Source: Anaerofilum sp. (lineage in GTDB: Bacteria; Bacillota; Clostridia; Oscillospirales; Ruminococcaceae). From it: a stretch of 27,026 bases of DNA. The position numbers were made by a program, and so were the translations under genes. Location of the stretch: the NCBI GenBank assembly GCA_020024115.1, contig JAHHUF010000014.1, positions 1 through 27,026 of the forward strand, read 5' to 3'. This document shows positions 1 through 6,863 of the stretch, in pieces. The number at the start of each line of letters is the position of its first letter. Position 1 is the first letter of the stretch. The notes beneath the pieces are model-generated. The model worked only from the letters and a program-made list of their open reading frames with translations. It did no database searches and was not told where the DNA came from.

Positions 1-56
1 CTATCTCAGAATAGTATAGCACATTTTTGTGCACTTTTGAGTTTTCAGATACGCCT
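1..56 (-). repeat. Possible end of the interspersed repeat family
   Basis: Read on the minus strand, 41-56 gives GGCGTATCTGAAAAC, nearly the same terminal sequence as the ends of the elements at 15036 and 16657. The sequence inside this end (a small GCACA/TGTGC hairpin at about 20-34) does not resemble the inside of the other copies, and the element would run off the window. Confidence 0.3.
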
Positions 57-341
57 TAAATATTTTTGCTTCATGTCTGAATATATTTGTTCTATGCCAG
101 TATCAAATCCCAAGTAGTATAGTTTTTTATTAAGTGTCAAATACACAATTGGTATCATATTGCCTTAATATAATATACAACGATAGGCATTTCTGTTTTG
201 ATTTGATGCTAAACAATTTAAGTTAATTATAGCATACGCATATAAAGTTTACTACTACGCTTATTTATGGAATATTTGTCATTGTCAGTTACTTTCCAGC
301 ATATTGATGATGCCCTAAATAAAAGTAGGCTTTTAATCATA

Positions 342-487
342 AAGGCCTACTTGATAGAAGAAAAGTATCTTTTGAATGTTATAATGCAGGTATTGTGGAA
401 CAGAAATATAGGAATATTAACAATTTGATAAAAGTGAAACAACAGAAAATTGATGCTATTGAGAACTTTATCAAATATAATCAATAA
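342..487 (+). pseudogene. C-terminal remnant of an unidentified coding sequence
   Basis: One frame reads as convincing protein without a start codon: it includes VSFECYNAGIVEQKYRNINN, then a lysine/glutamine-rich helical tail with an AIENFIKYNQ end and TAA at 485-487. In-frame stops lie just upstream, so only the tail survives. A hairpin plus T-run follows 8 bases later, as expected for the end of a real transcript. I do not recognise the family; the tail looks like a short coiled coil. Confidence 0.3.
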
Positions 488-495
488 AAAGAAAC

Positions 496-530
496 GGAGT
501 GTATTGAACTTTGGATATACTCCTTTTTTT
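496..530 (+). terminator. Rho-independent terminator after the 342-487 remnant
   Basis: GGAGTGTA (496-503) pairs with TATACTCC (516-523), allowing one G-U pair, around a 12-base loop. Seven T follow directly. Confidence 0.6.
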
Positions 531-727
531 GCTATATGACTGCATGATAAATTCTAATAAATCTAACACTATCTCTAAAAGGTCTTTATTTGTAAGGTTT
601 TTAGTCGTCTGAAACTCCACATTTTATGTATTTTCCATTGTTTTTGCCATTACAAGCCGAAACAAAGAAATTTTATTGTATAAACATCAGACGATATCTG
701 TTTTTGGAAAGACATAAGAAAAATGTA

Positions 728-753
728 CCCCTTGCACAAATTTGTACAGGGGG
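728..753. promoter_or_regulatory. 26-bp near-palindrome, operator-like
   Basis: CCCCTTGCACAAA (728-740) is followed without spacer by TTTGTACAGGGGG (741-753). Eleven of 13 positions pair in the two arms. It lies 50 bp beyond the stop of the broken XRE regulator gene (803-1014). It could be an operator or a transcript hairpin; no T-run follows, so it is not a typical terminator. Confidence 0.35.
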
Positions 754-802
754 TGATTTTCATTATAAAATTTTAGTAAGTAAGGGGATATATTCCTTGT
801 AT

Positions 803-1014
803 TCAGTCCTCAAAGTAAAATAAATCCTTAAAATTTTTATCTAAAGCAATACATAAAATAAGTGCCAACTTTGCAGTCGGGTTAAACTGTCCTGTTTCAA
901 TCGAACTGATAGTGTTCCTGGATACACCAACTATTTCTTCCAGTGCTGCCTGAGATAGCTTTTTTCACTTCTGGCATCTTTCAGGCAATTTTTTAGAGTT
1001 AACATATCATCCAT
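803..1014 (-). pseudogene. XRE-family helix-turn-helix regulator, frameshifted
   Basis: The protein is about 70 residues, like small YozG-type Cro/CI regulators that bind DNA through one HTH_3 domain. Reading from ATG at 1014 gives MDDMLTLKNCLKDARSEK, then the frame is lost. One frame back it continues as KLSQAALEEIVGVSRNTISS, IETGQFNPTAKLALILC and FKDLFYFED, the typical HTH core and ending, to TGA at 803-805. The break is at a run of six A (minus strand, 960-965); a seventh A would restore the full protein. The gene starts 15 bases after the stop of the small membrane protein gene at 1030-1337, a common pairing in Clostridia. It may be a pseudogene, a phase-variable run or a base-calling error. 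Confidence 0.8.
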
Positions 1015-1029
1015 GTTTACACAGCCCCA

Positions 1030-1337
1030 TTACATAAAATAATCGATAACCCAAGCCAATGACATGATGCCCCACATCACTCCTAAAATCGTTGTACGGA
1101 CATTCTTCATGTGAATCCCTTTATATAGATACTGCCCACAGTAAATTGAACAAAAAACCGACAGAATATCCTGATGCAGCTGTTTTAAATACATTTTGAT
1201 ACACATTATAATCAAGCAGAGGATAAAACAAGTGATTAAACCAATATGATGGCTTTTCAGAAGGATATCCATTTCCATTTCATCCAGCTTGTTACACTTT
1301 TTGCTTTGTGCTTTTTTAAAACTTCTTCTTTATCCAT
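1030..1337 (-). pseudogene. DUF6442-like small membrane protein, frameshifted
   Basis: ATG at 1337 has a strong AGGAG site (about 1347-1351) and starts MDKEEVLKK, the usual opening of DUF6442 proteins. The frame is then lost at six A (minus strand, 1312-1317). In the next frame the protein continues AQSKKCNKLDEMEMDILLKS, followed by hydrophobic segments (GLITCFILCLIIMCI and TTILGVMWGIMSLAWVI) to TAA at 1030-1032. One added A would give a 102-residue protein. The function of DUF6442 is unknown; it is often encoded just before an XRE regulator, as here, where the two may form a regulator and membrane partner pair. The 82-codon open stretch alone starts at an internal ATG and lacks a ribosome binding site. 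Confidence 0.7.
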
Positions 1338-2020
1338 AGCAAATGCTCCTTTCCGAATTACCAAATTTACTTTGCAACATTATAATAGCATCGCCAAAGT
1401 CTTATTGGCAAACTAAAATATCAAGCATAGTCATGTAAATAAAACCGGTTGAAGAAGCATAAAAAGAACTTTAAAACCACTGTCACCGACTTTCCCTTGT
1501 AATTGCCCTTATGGGGTGTTGTGGTAAGCATAAAGAGGGGTGAAACCGTATAAAGGAAAAAGGAGCTGTTTGCGAAAAAAACTTTGTTTTCAATCTTGTT
1601 AGAGGATTTTATGAAAGTCCTGCAACACTTAATAATTGTAGATAAACCTGCGTATTTCAAATTCCAATTTATCAAAGAATTAAATCTCTGACAAAACCAA
1701 ATACCAACTCAAATTTAGAGTTTTGAGCACTGTTTCTGGTTCTTTTCATATCTTAGATTATATGCCATCCAAATAGATACAACCAATAATGGGATAATTT
1801 TAAACCACAAAACTAAAGTTGAATTTGCGCATTCACCGATTGGTTGAATTGTAACATTCAATGCTGCTACCTACAAAATGACTGTAATTATCGTTAAATT
1901 TACTTCAATATTACATTGTATTTCTCGATGGCTAATATATTATCATTTTGGTAAGCATCATTCAACAAATAATCCGTAATCACACCAAACAGTCTGATAA
2001 TCTTTGTTGAGTTTGTTCGC
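1338..2020. other. Intergenic region with decayed coding pieces
   Basis: No intact gene recognised. The minus strand carries a membrane-protein fragment (1715-1870) and, just after the DHHW gene, a protein-like stretch in another frame with IIRLFGVITDYLLNDAYQND and an end NVILK before TAA at 1900-1902, which has no convincing start. Positions 1421-1690 are open on the minus strand for 84 codons, but the sequence shows no ribosome binding site and no family I know. Confidence 0.4.
1715..1870 (-). pseudogene. Membrane protein fragment
   Basis: One frame reads VAALNVTIQPIGECANSTLV, then a hydrophobic segment LWFKIIPLLVVSIWMAYNL and a charged tail RYEKNQKQCSKL before TAA at 1715-1717. An in-frame TAG (1871-1873) cuts it from further open sequence upstream (VNLTIITVIL). 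No start codon or ribosome binding site is visible. It looks like the C-terminal end of a small membrane protein; the family is not recognised. Confidence 0.3.
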
Positions 2021-2971
2021 TTATCGCAAAAGAGTGCTGTTGGATGCAATCCAATCACTGTATAAAAATAATACATCTTGATTTGTAAAGGTGATATGCT
2101 GTGGAATCAAAGATGAGTGCATAAACCTTAAATCAATCAAAGTAATTGTTTTATATTCTCCGCAAAGCAATGGTGCAAGACTGCTGGCAAAGGAATCTCG
2201 AAAAATTACCAGTTCTTTTTCAGTCTTTGCATTTGAATTGTTGATGCTTACAATTGGCGTCACACCGGATAAAAACATATCGTAAGGCAATTTACTTTCC
2301 AATCGGGGCAAATCGTATACAGTGTGAACATCTTTTGCTTGATAGTTGTCAACCAATGATGATGCTGTATCATTGTTGGTGAGATATACCAAAGTTTCTT
2401 GGGGTAAATCTCCTGTTATATGTTTGGAAAAATCCCCATGAAACGGAGAAAATTCATGTGGCTTAAATTGATTCAATTCAACCGAAAATCCCATCGCATT
2501 GCCCAGTTTGTCCAAAACCGGCTGCAAAGTTTCCTGACGCCAGTGTCGGTCAGATTTATAGTAGTTGTTTAAAGAGAGTCAATTTGTCAGGTCAATTGCT
2601 GTAAAGTCAGGCAAAAGAGTCTCTAACTCTTCTTGAAAAGCAACATGGTCAAGGGTAGGATAACCCTCATCCTTTGCATACCAGCCTTTGTCTGGAACCA
2701 CTGCCCAAAAAATTTGATTTTGGTCAGTAAGGTAATTTTCTTGAATAGAAATCAATTTGTTGGCAAATTTTTGTGCTGCTTGGTCTGAAAGAGGTTCCAG
2801 CACTTGAAACCAATGTTCCCCTATTTGATACATTCCATTTTCATCGGGCAATTTTGCCGCCTTGCGATACCATTTTAAAAGGGGCTGATATGTAAGGGCA
2901 GCCGCCCCAAGCACTGCAATGAGTGCCAGAACGGCTGCAATCAGTTTCTTTTTTGTAGTTGCTTTCATCAT
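2021..2971 (-). pseudogene. DHHW-family exported protein, split by in-frame TGA
   Basis: The ATG at 2971 overlaps the stop of the DUF4358 gene (ATGA), so translation is probably coupled. Residues 1-130 hold an N-terminal anchor (KKKLIAAVLALIAVLGAAAL) and the DHHW-type segment IFWAVVPDKGWYAKDEG. A TGA at 2579-2581 interrupts. The same frame then continues LSLNNYYKSDRHWRQETLQP with the D-R-H-W signature, and further to an intact C-terminus (DVLFLYSDWIASNST) and TAA. Read through, the protein would be about 316 residues. DHHW proteins are SGNH-hydrolase-like extracytoplasmic proteins usually linked to MBOAT acyltransferases and thought to act in surface polymer acylation. No MBOAT gene is in the window. 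A nonsense mutation is the simplest reading; the 168-codon 3' part has only a TTG and no ribosome binding site. Confidence 0.8.
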
Positions 2972-3462
2972 GCTTCCAGTTTGTCAAAGTTTGCAACAAT
3001 GCTGTCAGTAAGTTCTGGGTTAGACATGACCAAAAGAACTAAATTTCCGCGTTGTTTTACAACCTTTTTTTCTGCCTCAACACAAACCCATTTTGTAGGA
3101 TTTGCTTTTTCCTCAATCAGCTTTGCAAGTTCAGCAGCTTTGTCTGCATTTTCGGCACGAACTAAACAAACAGAGTGAGCAATTGCGTTAATCATGGCAT
3201 CAGATGCAACAGCATCTTTAAAATCAGCAGTAGTGCCAAGAAAAAATTCTTCCATTTCTTCTGTAATGGGTGTAGTCATCACAGCGGGCATATTGTTTTC
3301 ATCAATGCCATCATACAAAGCGGTCATATAATTTTCCAAACTTCCATCAAAAGAAACAGAATCATTGTTGGAAGTGCCAGAACTACTGTTGCCGGAATTG
3401 CCACAAGCAACAAAAGCCGTCAACATAAAGCATGCGGTAAGAATTGCGAATAATTTTTTCAT
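2968..3462 (-). CDS. DUF4358 domain lipoprotein
   Basis: This predicted lipoprotein has 164 residues. The start ATG at 3462 is set by an AGGAG site 7 bases upstream and by the signal peptide MKKLFAILTACFMLTAFVAC with the lipid-modified Cys at residue 20; an open stretch further upstream is not part of it. A Gly/Ser/Asn-rich linker follows, then the DUF4358 domain (from about residue 45), with the family-like end QRGNLVLLVMSNPELTDSIV. DUF4358 genes commonly sit beside DHHW genes, as here, where the two reading frames overlap by four bases. The role is not established; with the DHHW partner it is presumably at the outer face of the membrane. It belongs to the operon led by the ECF sigma factor, 31 bases after the anti-sigma-like gene. 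Confidence 0.8.
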   Translation of the reverse strand: MKKLFAILTACFMLTAFVACGNSGNSSSGTSNNDSVSFDGSLENYMTALYDGIDENNMPAVMTTPITEEMEEFFLGTTADFKDAVASDAMINAIAHSVCLVRAENADKAAELAKLIEEKANPTKWVCVEAEKKVVKQRGNLVLLVMSNPELTDSIVANFDKLEA

Positions 3463-3493
3463 CTTTAATCTCCTTTTACTGAATATCAGCGTT

Positions 3494-4108
3494 TTATTGA
3501 TAATATTCCCTAAAGACTGCCGGAACATACAAATCCGACAAATCTGAGGTAAAATGGTATACAGGCTGCAAATATCCGTTGCTGTCAACATAAATCAAAC
3601 CAGCCTGTTGAAAATTGCTTGCCGACACAAATGCAGCGGCATCCGAAGAAGAAATCAAAGGATAATCCCCCAAAAAGCGCCATTCTTCATTAACTTTTTG
3701 CCAGATAGGAAGTGCTTTTGGAGAATTGGAGAAGTTTATTTCAAAGGGCAAATCTTTTTGAGAAATCTCTTGAACATTCTCTTTTGAAAATTGAATCAAA
3801 GGTAGGGATTCATCCTCCTGCATCATCGCAACTTTTGGGATATTCCCTAAATTTTGCTCAGCAAAATAGCAGTCTGATTCACATGTACCTGTAAGAGAAT
3901 CTGAGAAATGGTGTTGTTGATTTTGGTTCACAAAAATAGTTCCCACAACAACAGCCAAAACTGCCGCTGAAATTGCTGTTTTTTTCCATACAACAAAAGA
4001 GGGTTTGCGACGCTGTTCTGCACGCGTTTTTTCCAGTGTTTGCTGCTTCCAGACATCATTTGCACAGACTTTTTCCATTGCCTGTTGATATGTATCTTTA
4101 TAGCTCAT
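3494..4108 (-). CDS. Membrane-anchored anti-sigma-like protein
   Basis: This is a 204-residue protein, chosen to start at ATG 4108 with GGAG nine bases upstream rather than at the TTG at 4114. The start lies inside the end of the ECF sigma gene, so the two are translationally coupled. Residues 1-42 are a charged cytoplasmic segment (TLEKTRAEQRRKP). One transmembrane helix follows at about 43-60 (KTAISAAVLAVVVGTIFV), then an extracytoplasmic domain of about 140 residues ending VPAVFREYYQ. I see no HxxxCxxC zinc anti-sigma motif. Position and topology fit a sensor that holds the sigma factor inactive until an envelope signal arrives, but the family is not recognised, so the function is an inference. 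Confidence 0.65.
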   Translation of the reverse strand: MSYKDTYQQAMEKVCANDVWKQQTLEKTRAEQRRKPSFVVWKKTAISAAVLAVVVGTIFVNQNQQHHFSDSLTGTCESDCYFAEQNLGNIPKVAMMQEDESLPLIQFSKENVQEISQKDLPFEINFSNSPKALPIWQKVNEEWRFLGDYPLISSSDAAAFVSASNFQQAGLIYVDSNGYLQPVYHFTSDLSDLYVPAVFREYYQ

Positions 4109-4586
4109 CTGCAAACTCTCCTTTAAGCATTTCTTTCAAACGACCCCTTGCACGGGAAAGCTGGCTCAGCACAGTGTTGGGGTTTATGCCCAGCAGTGTT
4201 CCGATTTCGGCGGCTGTATAGCCTTCAATATAGTGCAGATATACCACCTGACGATATTTAACAGACAAAGCAAAAACTGCATCCAGTACAATATTTTCTT
4301 CTGCGGTAAAGGCAGAAGGCAATCCATCGTCCAAGTCACTTCTGTGACGAATCCATGCACTTGTCAAATGGCTTTTGCAACGGTTGATGGTGACACGCAA
4401 AAGCCATGCTTTTTGGTGCTCGAGATTTTCAAAAGAAGGGTGTTTGCGAACAAGTGTGAGAAATACTTCTTGTGCAATATCTTCAGCATCCTGCCGATTT
4501 TTGACCATACCAAAAGCAGCACGCAGAACCATATCCCCAAAATGGTTCAAGGTGTCTTCGGTCGGCAAGGGAGGCGAATAATCCAT
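4098..4586 (-). CDS. ECF-family RNA polymerase sigma factor
   Basis: The 162-residue protein is of typical ECF length. Region 2 is at about residues 14-75 (MVKNRQDAEDIAQEVFLTLV, then HQKAWLLRVTINRCKSHL). Region 4 is at about 105-155 (YRQVVYLHYIEGYTAAEIGT, NTVLSQLSRARGRLKEML), a helix-turn-helix for the -35 element. ATG 4586 has a GGAGGAG site 8 bases upstream. It heads an operon with an anti-sigma-like membrane protein, a DUF4358 lipoprotein and the DHHW gene, so it probably controls envelope functions. I did not find a clear ECF-type (GGAAC/CGTC) promoter in front of it. Confidence 0.95.
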   Translation of the reverse strand: MDYSPPLPTEDTLNHFGDMVLRAAFGMVKNRQDAEDIAQEVFLTLVRKHPSFENLEHQKAWLLRVTINRCKSHLTSAWIRHRSDLDDGLPSAFTAEENIVLDAVFALSVKYRQVVYLHYIEGYTAAEIGTLLGINPNTVLSQLSRARGRLKEMLKGEFADEL

Positions 4587-4785
4587 CTAACAACTCCTCC
4601 TCTATTAATAATACAAAATTGTCTTTTATATTATTGCAGATATTTTTTGAAAAAGCAAATTTTGCGCCTGTTTTTAACATAAAATATATCAAATCCATAA
4701 AAAGAGTTTGTATACACAGACCGTTTGGTTAAAACTGACAAAAAACAAAACCATAGTTTGTGTAAACTGTTTTTGCAAAAATCGC

Positions 4786-4791
4786 TATAAT
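4786..4791 (+). promoter_or_regulatory. Candidate -10 box for the metallo-hydrolase gene
   Basis: A perfect TATAAT lies 62 bp before the start of the gene at 4854. No good -35 is seen at the right spacing. A small palindrome AGTTT-N4-AAACT lies just upstream and could bind an activator. Confidence 0.35.
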
Positions 4792-4853
4792 AAAAGTATC
4801 AAATCCATCATTGATGCGGTTGGTATATCGAACTCAGAAAAGGGTGTGAAGTT

Positions 4854-6455
4854 ATGAAACTGACTTTTTTAGGTGCTGCCCATGAAGTAACCGGAAGCTG
4901 CTCGCTTTTGGAAGTAAACGGAAAACACATCTTGATTGATTGCGGAATGGAACAGGGGCCGGATTTCTATGAAAATCAGCCCCTTCCGCTGGCTCCGGGG
5001 GATGTGGATGCACTTTTGCTTACCCATGCACACATTGACCATTCGGGCAAAATTCCATTGTTATGCCGCCAAGGATTTCGAGGGTCGATTTATTGCACAG
5101 GTGCAACAGCGGACTTGTGTGATATCATGCTGCGTGACTCTGCCCATATCCAAGAGTTTGAAGCCGAATGGAGAAACCGAAAAGCATTGCGTGCAGGGTT
5201 GCCTGAATATGTGCCACTGTATACAATACAAGATGCAATCAATGCCATGAAACAGTTTTGCCCTTGCCGATATGGACAAGTAATTCAAATTTGTGAAGGG
5301 GTTGCAGCTCGGTTTGTTGATGTGGGACATCTGCTAGGCTCCTCCAGTATTGAAATATGGGCAGAAGAAGACGGACAGAAAAAAACCATTGTTTTTTCGG
5401 GGGATATTGGAAACAGTAATCAGCCATTGCTCAAAGACCCTTCTTACATCAATCAAGCAGATGTTGTAGTGATGGAGTCTACATATGGAAACCGAAGCCA
5501 CCCACCAAGACCCAATTATATTGGCGACCTTGCCAAGGTGATACAGCGCACCTTTGACCGTGGAGGGAATATTGTAGTGCCATGTTTTGCTGTGGGAAGA
5601 ACGCAGGAAATGCTGTATTTTTTGCGGCAGATTAAGCAAAACCGTATGGTAAAAGGGTATGAGGATTTCCCTGTATATGTGGACAGTCCCTTGGCAGTGG
5701 AAGCAACAGGAATTTTCCACAATTCCCATTGGGAATATTTTGATGAGGAAACTTGCAATCTTTTGGAAAGCGGCATTGACCCCATTCGATGCCCAGGGTT
5801 AAAACTGGCAGTCACCGCTGAAGAATCGCAGGCAATCAACAGCGATAAACGCTGCAAAGTTATCCTTTCGGCGAGTGGAATGTGTGAAGCAGGCAGAATT
5901 AAGCACCATCTCAAACACAATTTGTGGCGTCCGGAATGTAGTGTTTTGTTTGTGGGGTATCAGGCGGTTGGAACTTTGGGGCGTTCTTTGGTGGAAGGTG
6001 CAACTGAGGTGAAACTCTTTGGAGAAACCATTCAGGTGCGTGCAGAGGTGCTTCAATTGCCGGGAATGAGCGCTCATGCTGACCGAGAGGGATTGTTGCA
6101 ATGGATTGATGCAGTGCAGCCAAAACCGGCACAAGTATATGTAAACCACGGCGGCAATGAAGCCTGCGAAGAGTTTGCAGCATTGCTCAGAGAGAAAGGC
6201 TATTTTGTACAGGTTCCCTATTCGGGAAGTGAATATAATTTGTTGACAGGGCAGCAGCTTGCGCTGGGCAATCGGGTGCAAATTGAACGAACTGAGTACG
6301 AAAACGAATCCAGACAAAGTGCAGTGTTCCGTCGATTGATGGAGGCAGGAAAGCGGCTCATTACGGTGATTGGGCATAACAAAGGTGGAGCTAACAAGGA
6401 TTTGGCAAAGTTTGCAGACCAAATTCAAGCCCTTTGTGAAAAGTGGGACAGATAA
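4854..6455 (+). CDS. MBL-fold beta-CASP RNA nuclease-like protein
   Basis: This 533-residue protein is related to the CPSF73/Ysh1-type nucleases (COG1236). The metallo-beta-lactamase zinc motif is H58-A-H60-I-D62-H63, with further ligand positions in VDVGHLLGSSS and VVFSGDIGN. The beta-CASP part shows VVMESTYGNR, VVPCFAVGRTQEMLYFL, the SASGMCEAGRIKHHL segment and LPGMSAHADREGLLQW. The usual late His motif appears as VNHGG. The fold is complete and of normal length. Such proteins process or degrade RNA in the cytoplasm; the bacterial substrate is not known. It stands alone, divergent from the sigma operon, and is followed by its own terminator. The ribosome binding site before ATG 4854 is weak (AGGGTG). 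Confidence 0.9.
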   Translation: MKLTFLGAAHEVTGSCSLLEVNGKHILIDCGMEQGPDFYENQPLPLAPGDVDALLLTHAHIDHSGKIPLLCRQGFRGSIYCTGATADLCDIMLRDSAHIQEFEAEWRNRKALRAGLPEYVPLYTIQDAINAMKQFCPCRYGQVIQICEGVAARFVDVGHLLGSSSIEIWAEEDGQKKTIVFSGDIGNSNQPLLKDPSYINQADVVVMESTYGNRSHPPRPNYIGDLAKVIQRTFDRGGNIVVPCFAVGRTQEMLYFLRQIKQNRMVKGYEDFPVYVDSPLAVEATGIFHNSHWEYFDEETCNLLESGIDPIRCPGLKLAVTAEESQAINSDKRCKVILSASGMCEAGRIKHHLKHNLWRPECSVLFVGYQAVGTLGRSLVEGATEVKLFGETIQVRAEVLQLPGMSAHADREGLLQWIDAVQPKPAQVYVNHGGNEACEEFAALLREKGYFVQVPYSGSEYNLLTGQQLALGNRVQIERTEYENESRQSAVFRRLMEAGKRLITVIGHNKGGANKDLAKFADQIQALCEKWDR

Positions 6456-6501
6456 AAAGAGAAACTTTTTAAATGCCAAAATAAAATGACAGCATAAAAA
6501 G

Positions 6502-6539
6502 GCAGACGGAACTTTTTCAAAAGTTCCGTTTGCTTTTTT
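6502..6539 (+). terminator. Strong rho-independent terminator
   Basis: The 15-base arm from GCAGACGG to CTTTT pairs with AAAAGTTCCGTTTGC around a very short loop, with one G-U pair, followed by six or more T. It ends the transcript of the metallo-hydrolase gene. Confidence 0.85.
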
Positions 6540-6549
6540 GCAAATATTT

Positions 6550-6846
6550 TTATGGTTTTATGTGTTCAAGTTCATTTCCGGCAGAATCATATAATTTATA
6601 TTCCTGATATTTTCCAATATCATATCCATAAAAAATATGATAACCATTAAAAACGGTTTGTTGTAATGTTTGTTCTTGATATACAATATTTTGTACATCT
6701 TGGTCATAGCTAACAACCATAACAACATATTTATGACTTTTATCGTACCAAGAAGTTAGCATTTGAGTCCGAAGTGTTCCGCTTTCTAACTCCTTAGGAA
6801 CTTGCAGTGCAACAGACCCATTTGACTCAATGTGCCTAAAAAACAA
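6550..6846 (-). CDS. 98-codon orphan, likely truncated or TTG-started
   Basis: This stretch lies 17 bases after the stop of the Na/phosphate cotransporter gene. The C-terminal half looks like real protein (YDQDVQNIVYQEQTLQQTVF, FYGYDIGKYQEYKLYDSAGN), rich in Tyr and polar residues, with no membrane segment. The only start in frame is TTG at 6846, with AAGGA directly against it and thus too close to work well. No ATG lies before the sequence enters the upstream gene in another frame. It may be a 5'-truncated gene. I do not recognise the family. Confidence 0.4.
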   Translation of the reverse strand: MFFRHIESNGSVALQVPKELESGTLRTQMLTSWYDKSHKYVVMVVSYDQDVQNIVYQEQTLQQTVFNGYHIFYGYDIGKYQEYKLYDSAGNELEHIKP

Positions 6847-6863
6847 TCCTTGTTTTTTATAGA

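Larger units (their letters stand above)
1..802. other. Gene-poor, AT-rich decayed region
   Basis: I see no intact recognisable gene here. Short protein-like pieces occur on both strands: a 37-codon minus-strand ORF at 45-158 ending in TGA inside the repeat-like left edge, a plus-strand coding tail at 342-487, and a minus-strand 49-codon stretch at 471-620 that overlaps that tail, so both cannot be real. A terminator-like hairpin (496-530) and a near-palindrome (728-753) are listed separately. The pattern of short open pieces with in-frame stops suggests the remains of an old insertion or of degraded genes, which is inference. Confidence 0.5.

Noticed and set aside
471..620. 49-codon minus-strand frame starting at GTG
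   Set aside because: It overlaps the better remnant at 342-487 and the hairpin at 496-530, and an in-frame TAA separates it from possible upstream sequence.
626..823. 65-codon plus-strand frame
   Set aside because: No ribosome binding site, and its 3' end overlaps the well-supported XRE sequence on the other strand.
960..965. Programmed -1 frameshifting at the A-run of the XRE gene
   Set aside because: The codons in frame (GAA AAA AGC) do not form a classical tandem slip site, and the neighbour gene has the same single-A loss; a missing base is simpler.
2021..2527. Separate 168-codon gene downstream of the DHHW anchor half
   Set aside because: It is in the same frame as the upstream half, starts only at TTG without a ribosome binding site and would lack the DRHW motif lying just upstream.
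4587..4853. ECF-type autoregulated promoter before the sigma gene
   Set aside because: No GGAAC / CGTC pair with correct spacing found on the minus strand.
5799..6479. 226-codon minus-strand frame over the metallo-hydrolase gene
   Set aside because: Shadow of a strong coding gene; it also runs into that gene's terminator region.
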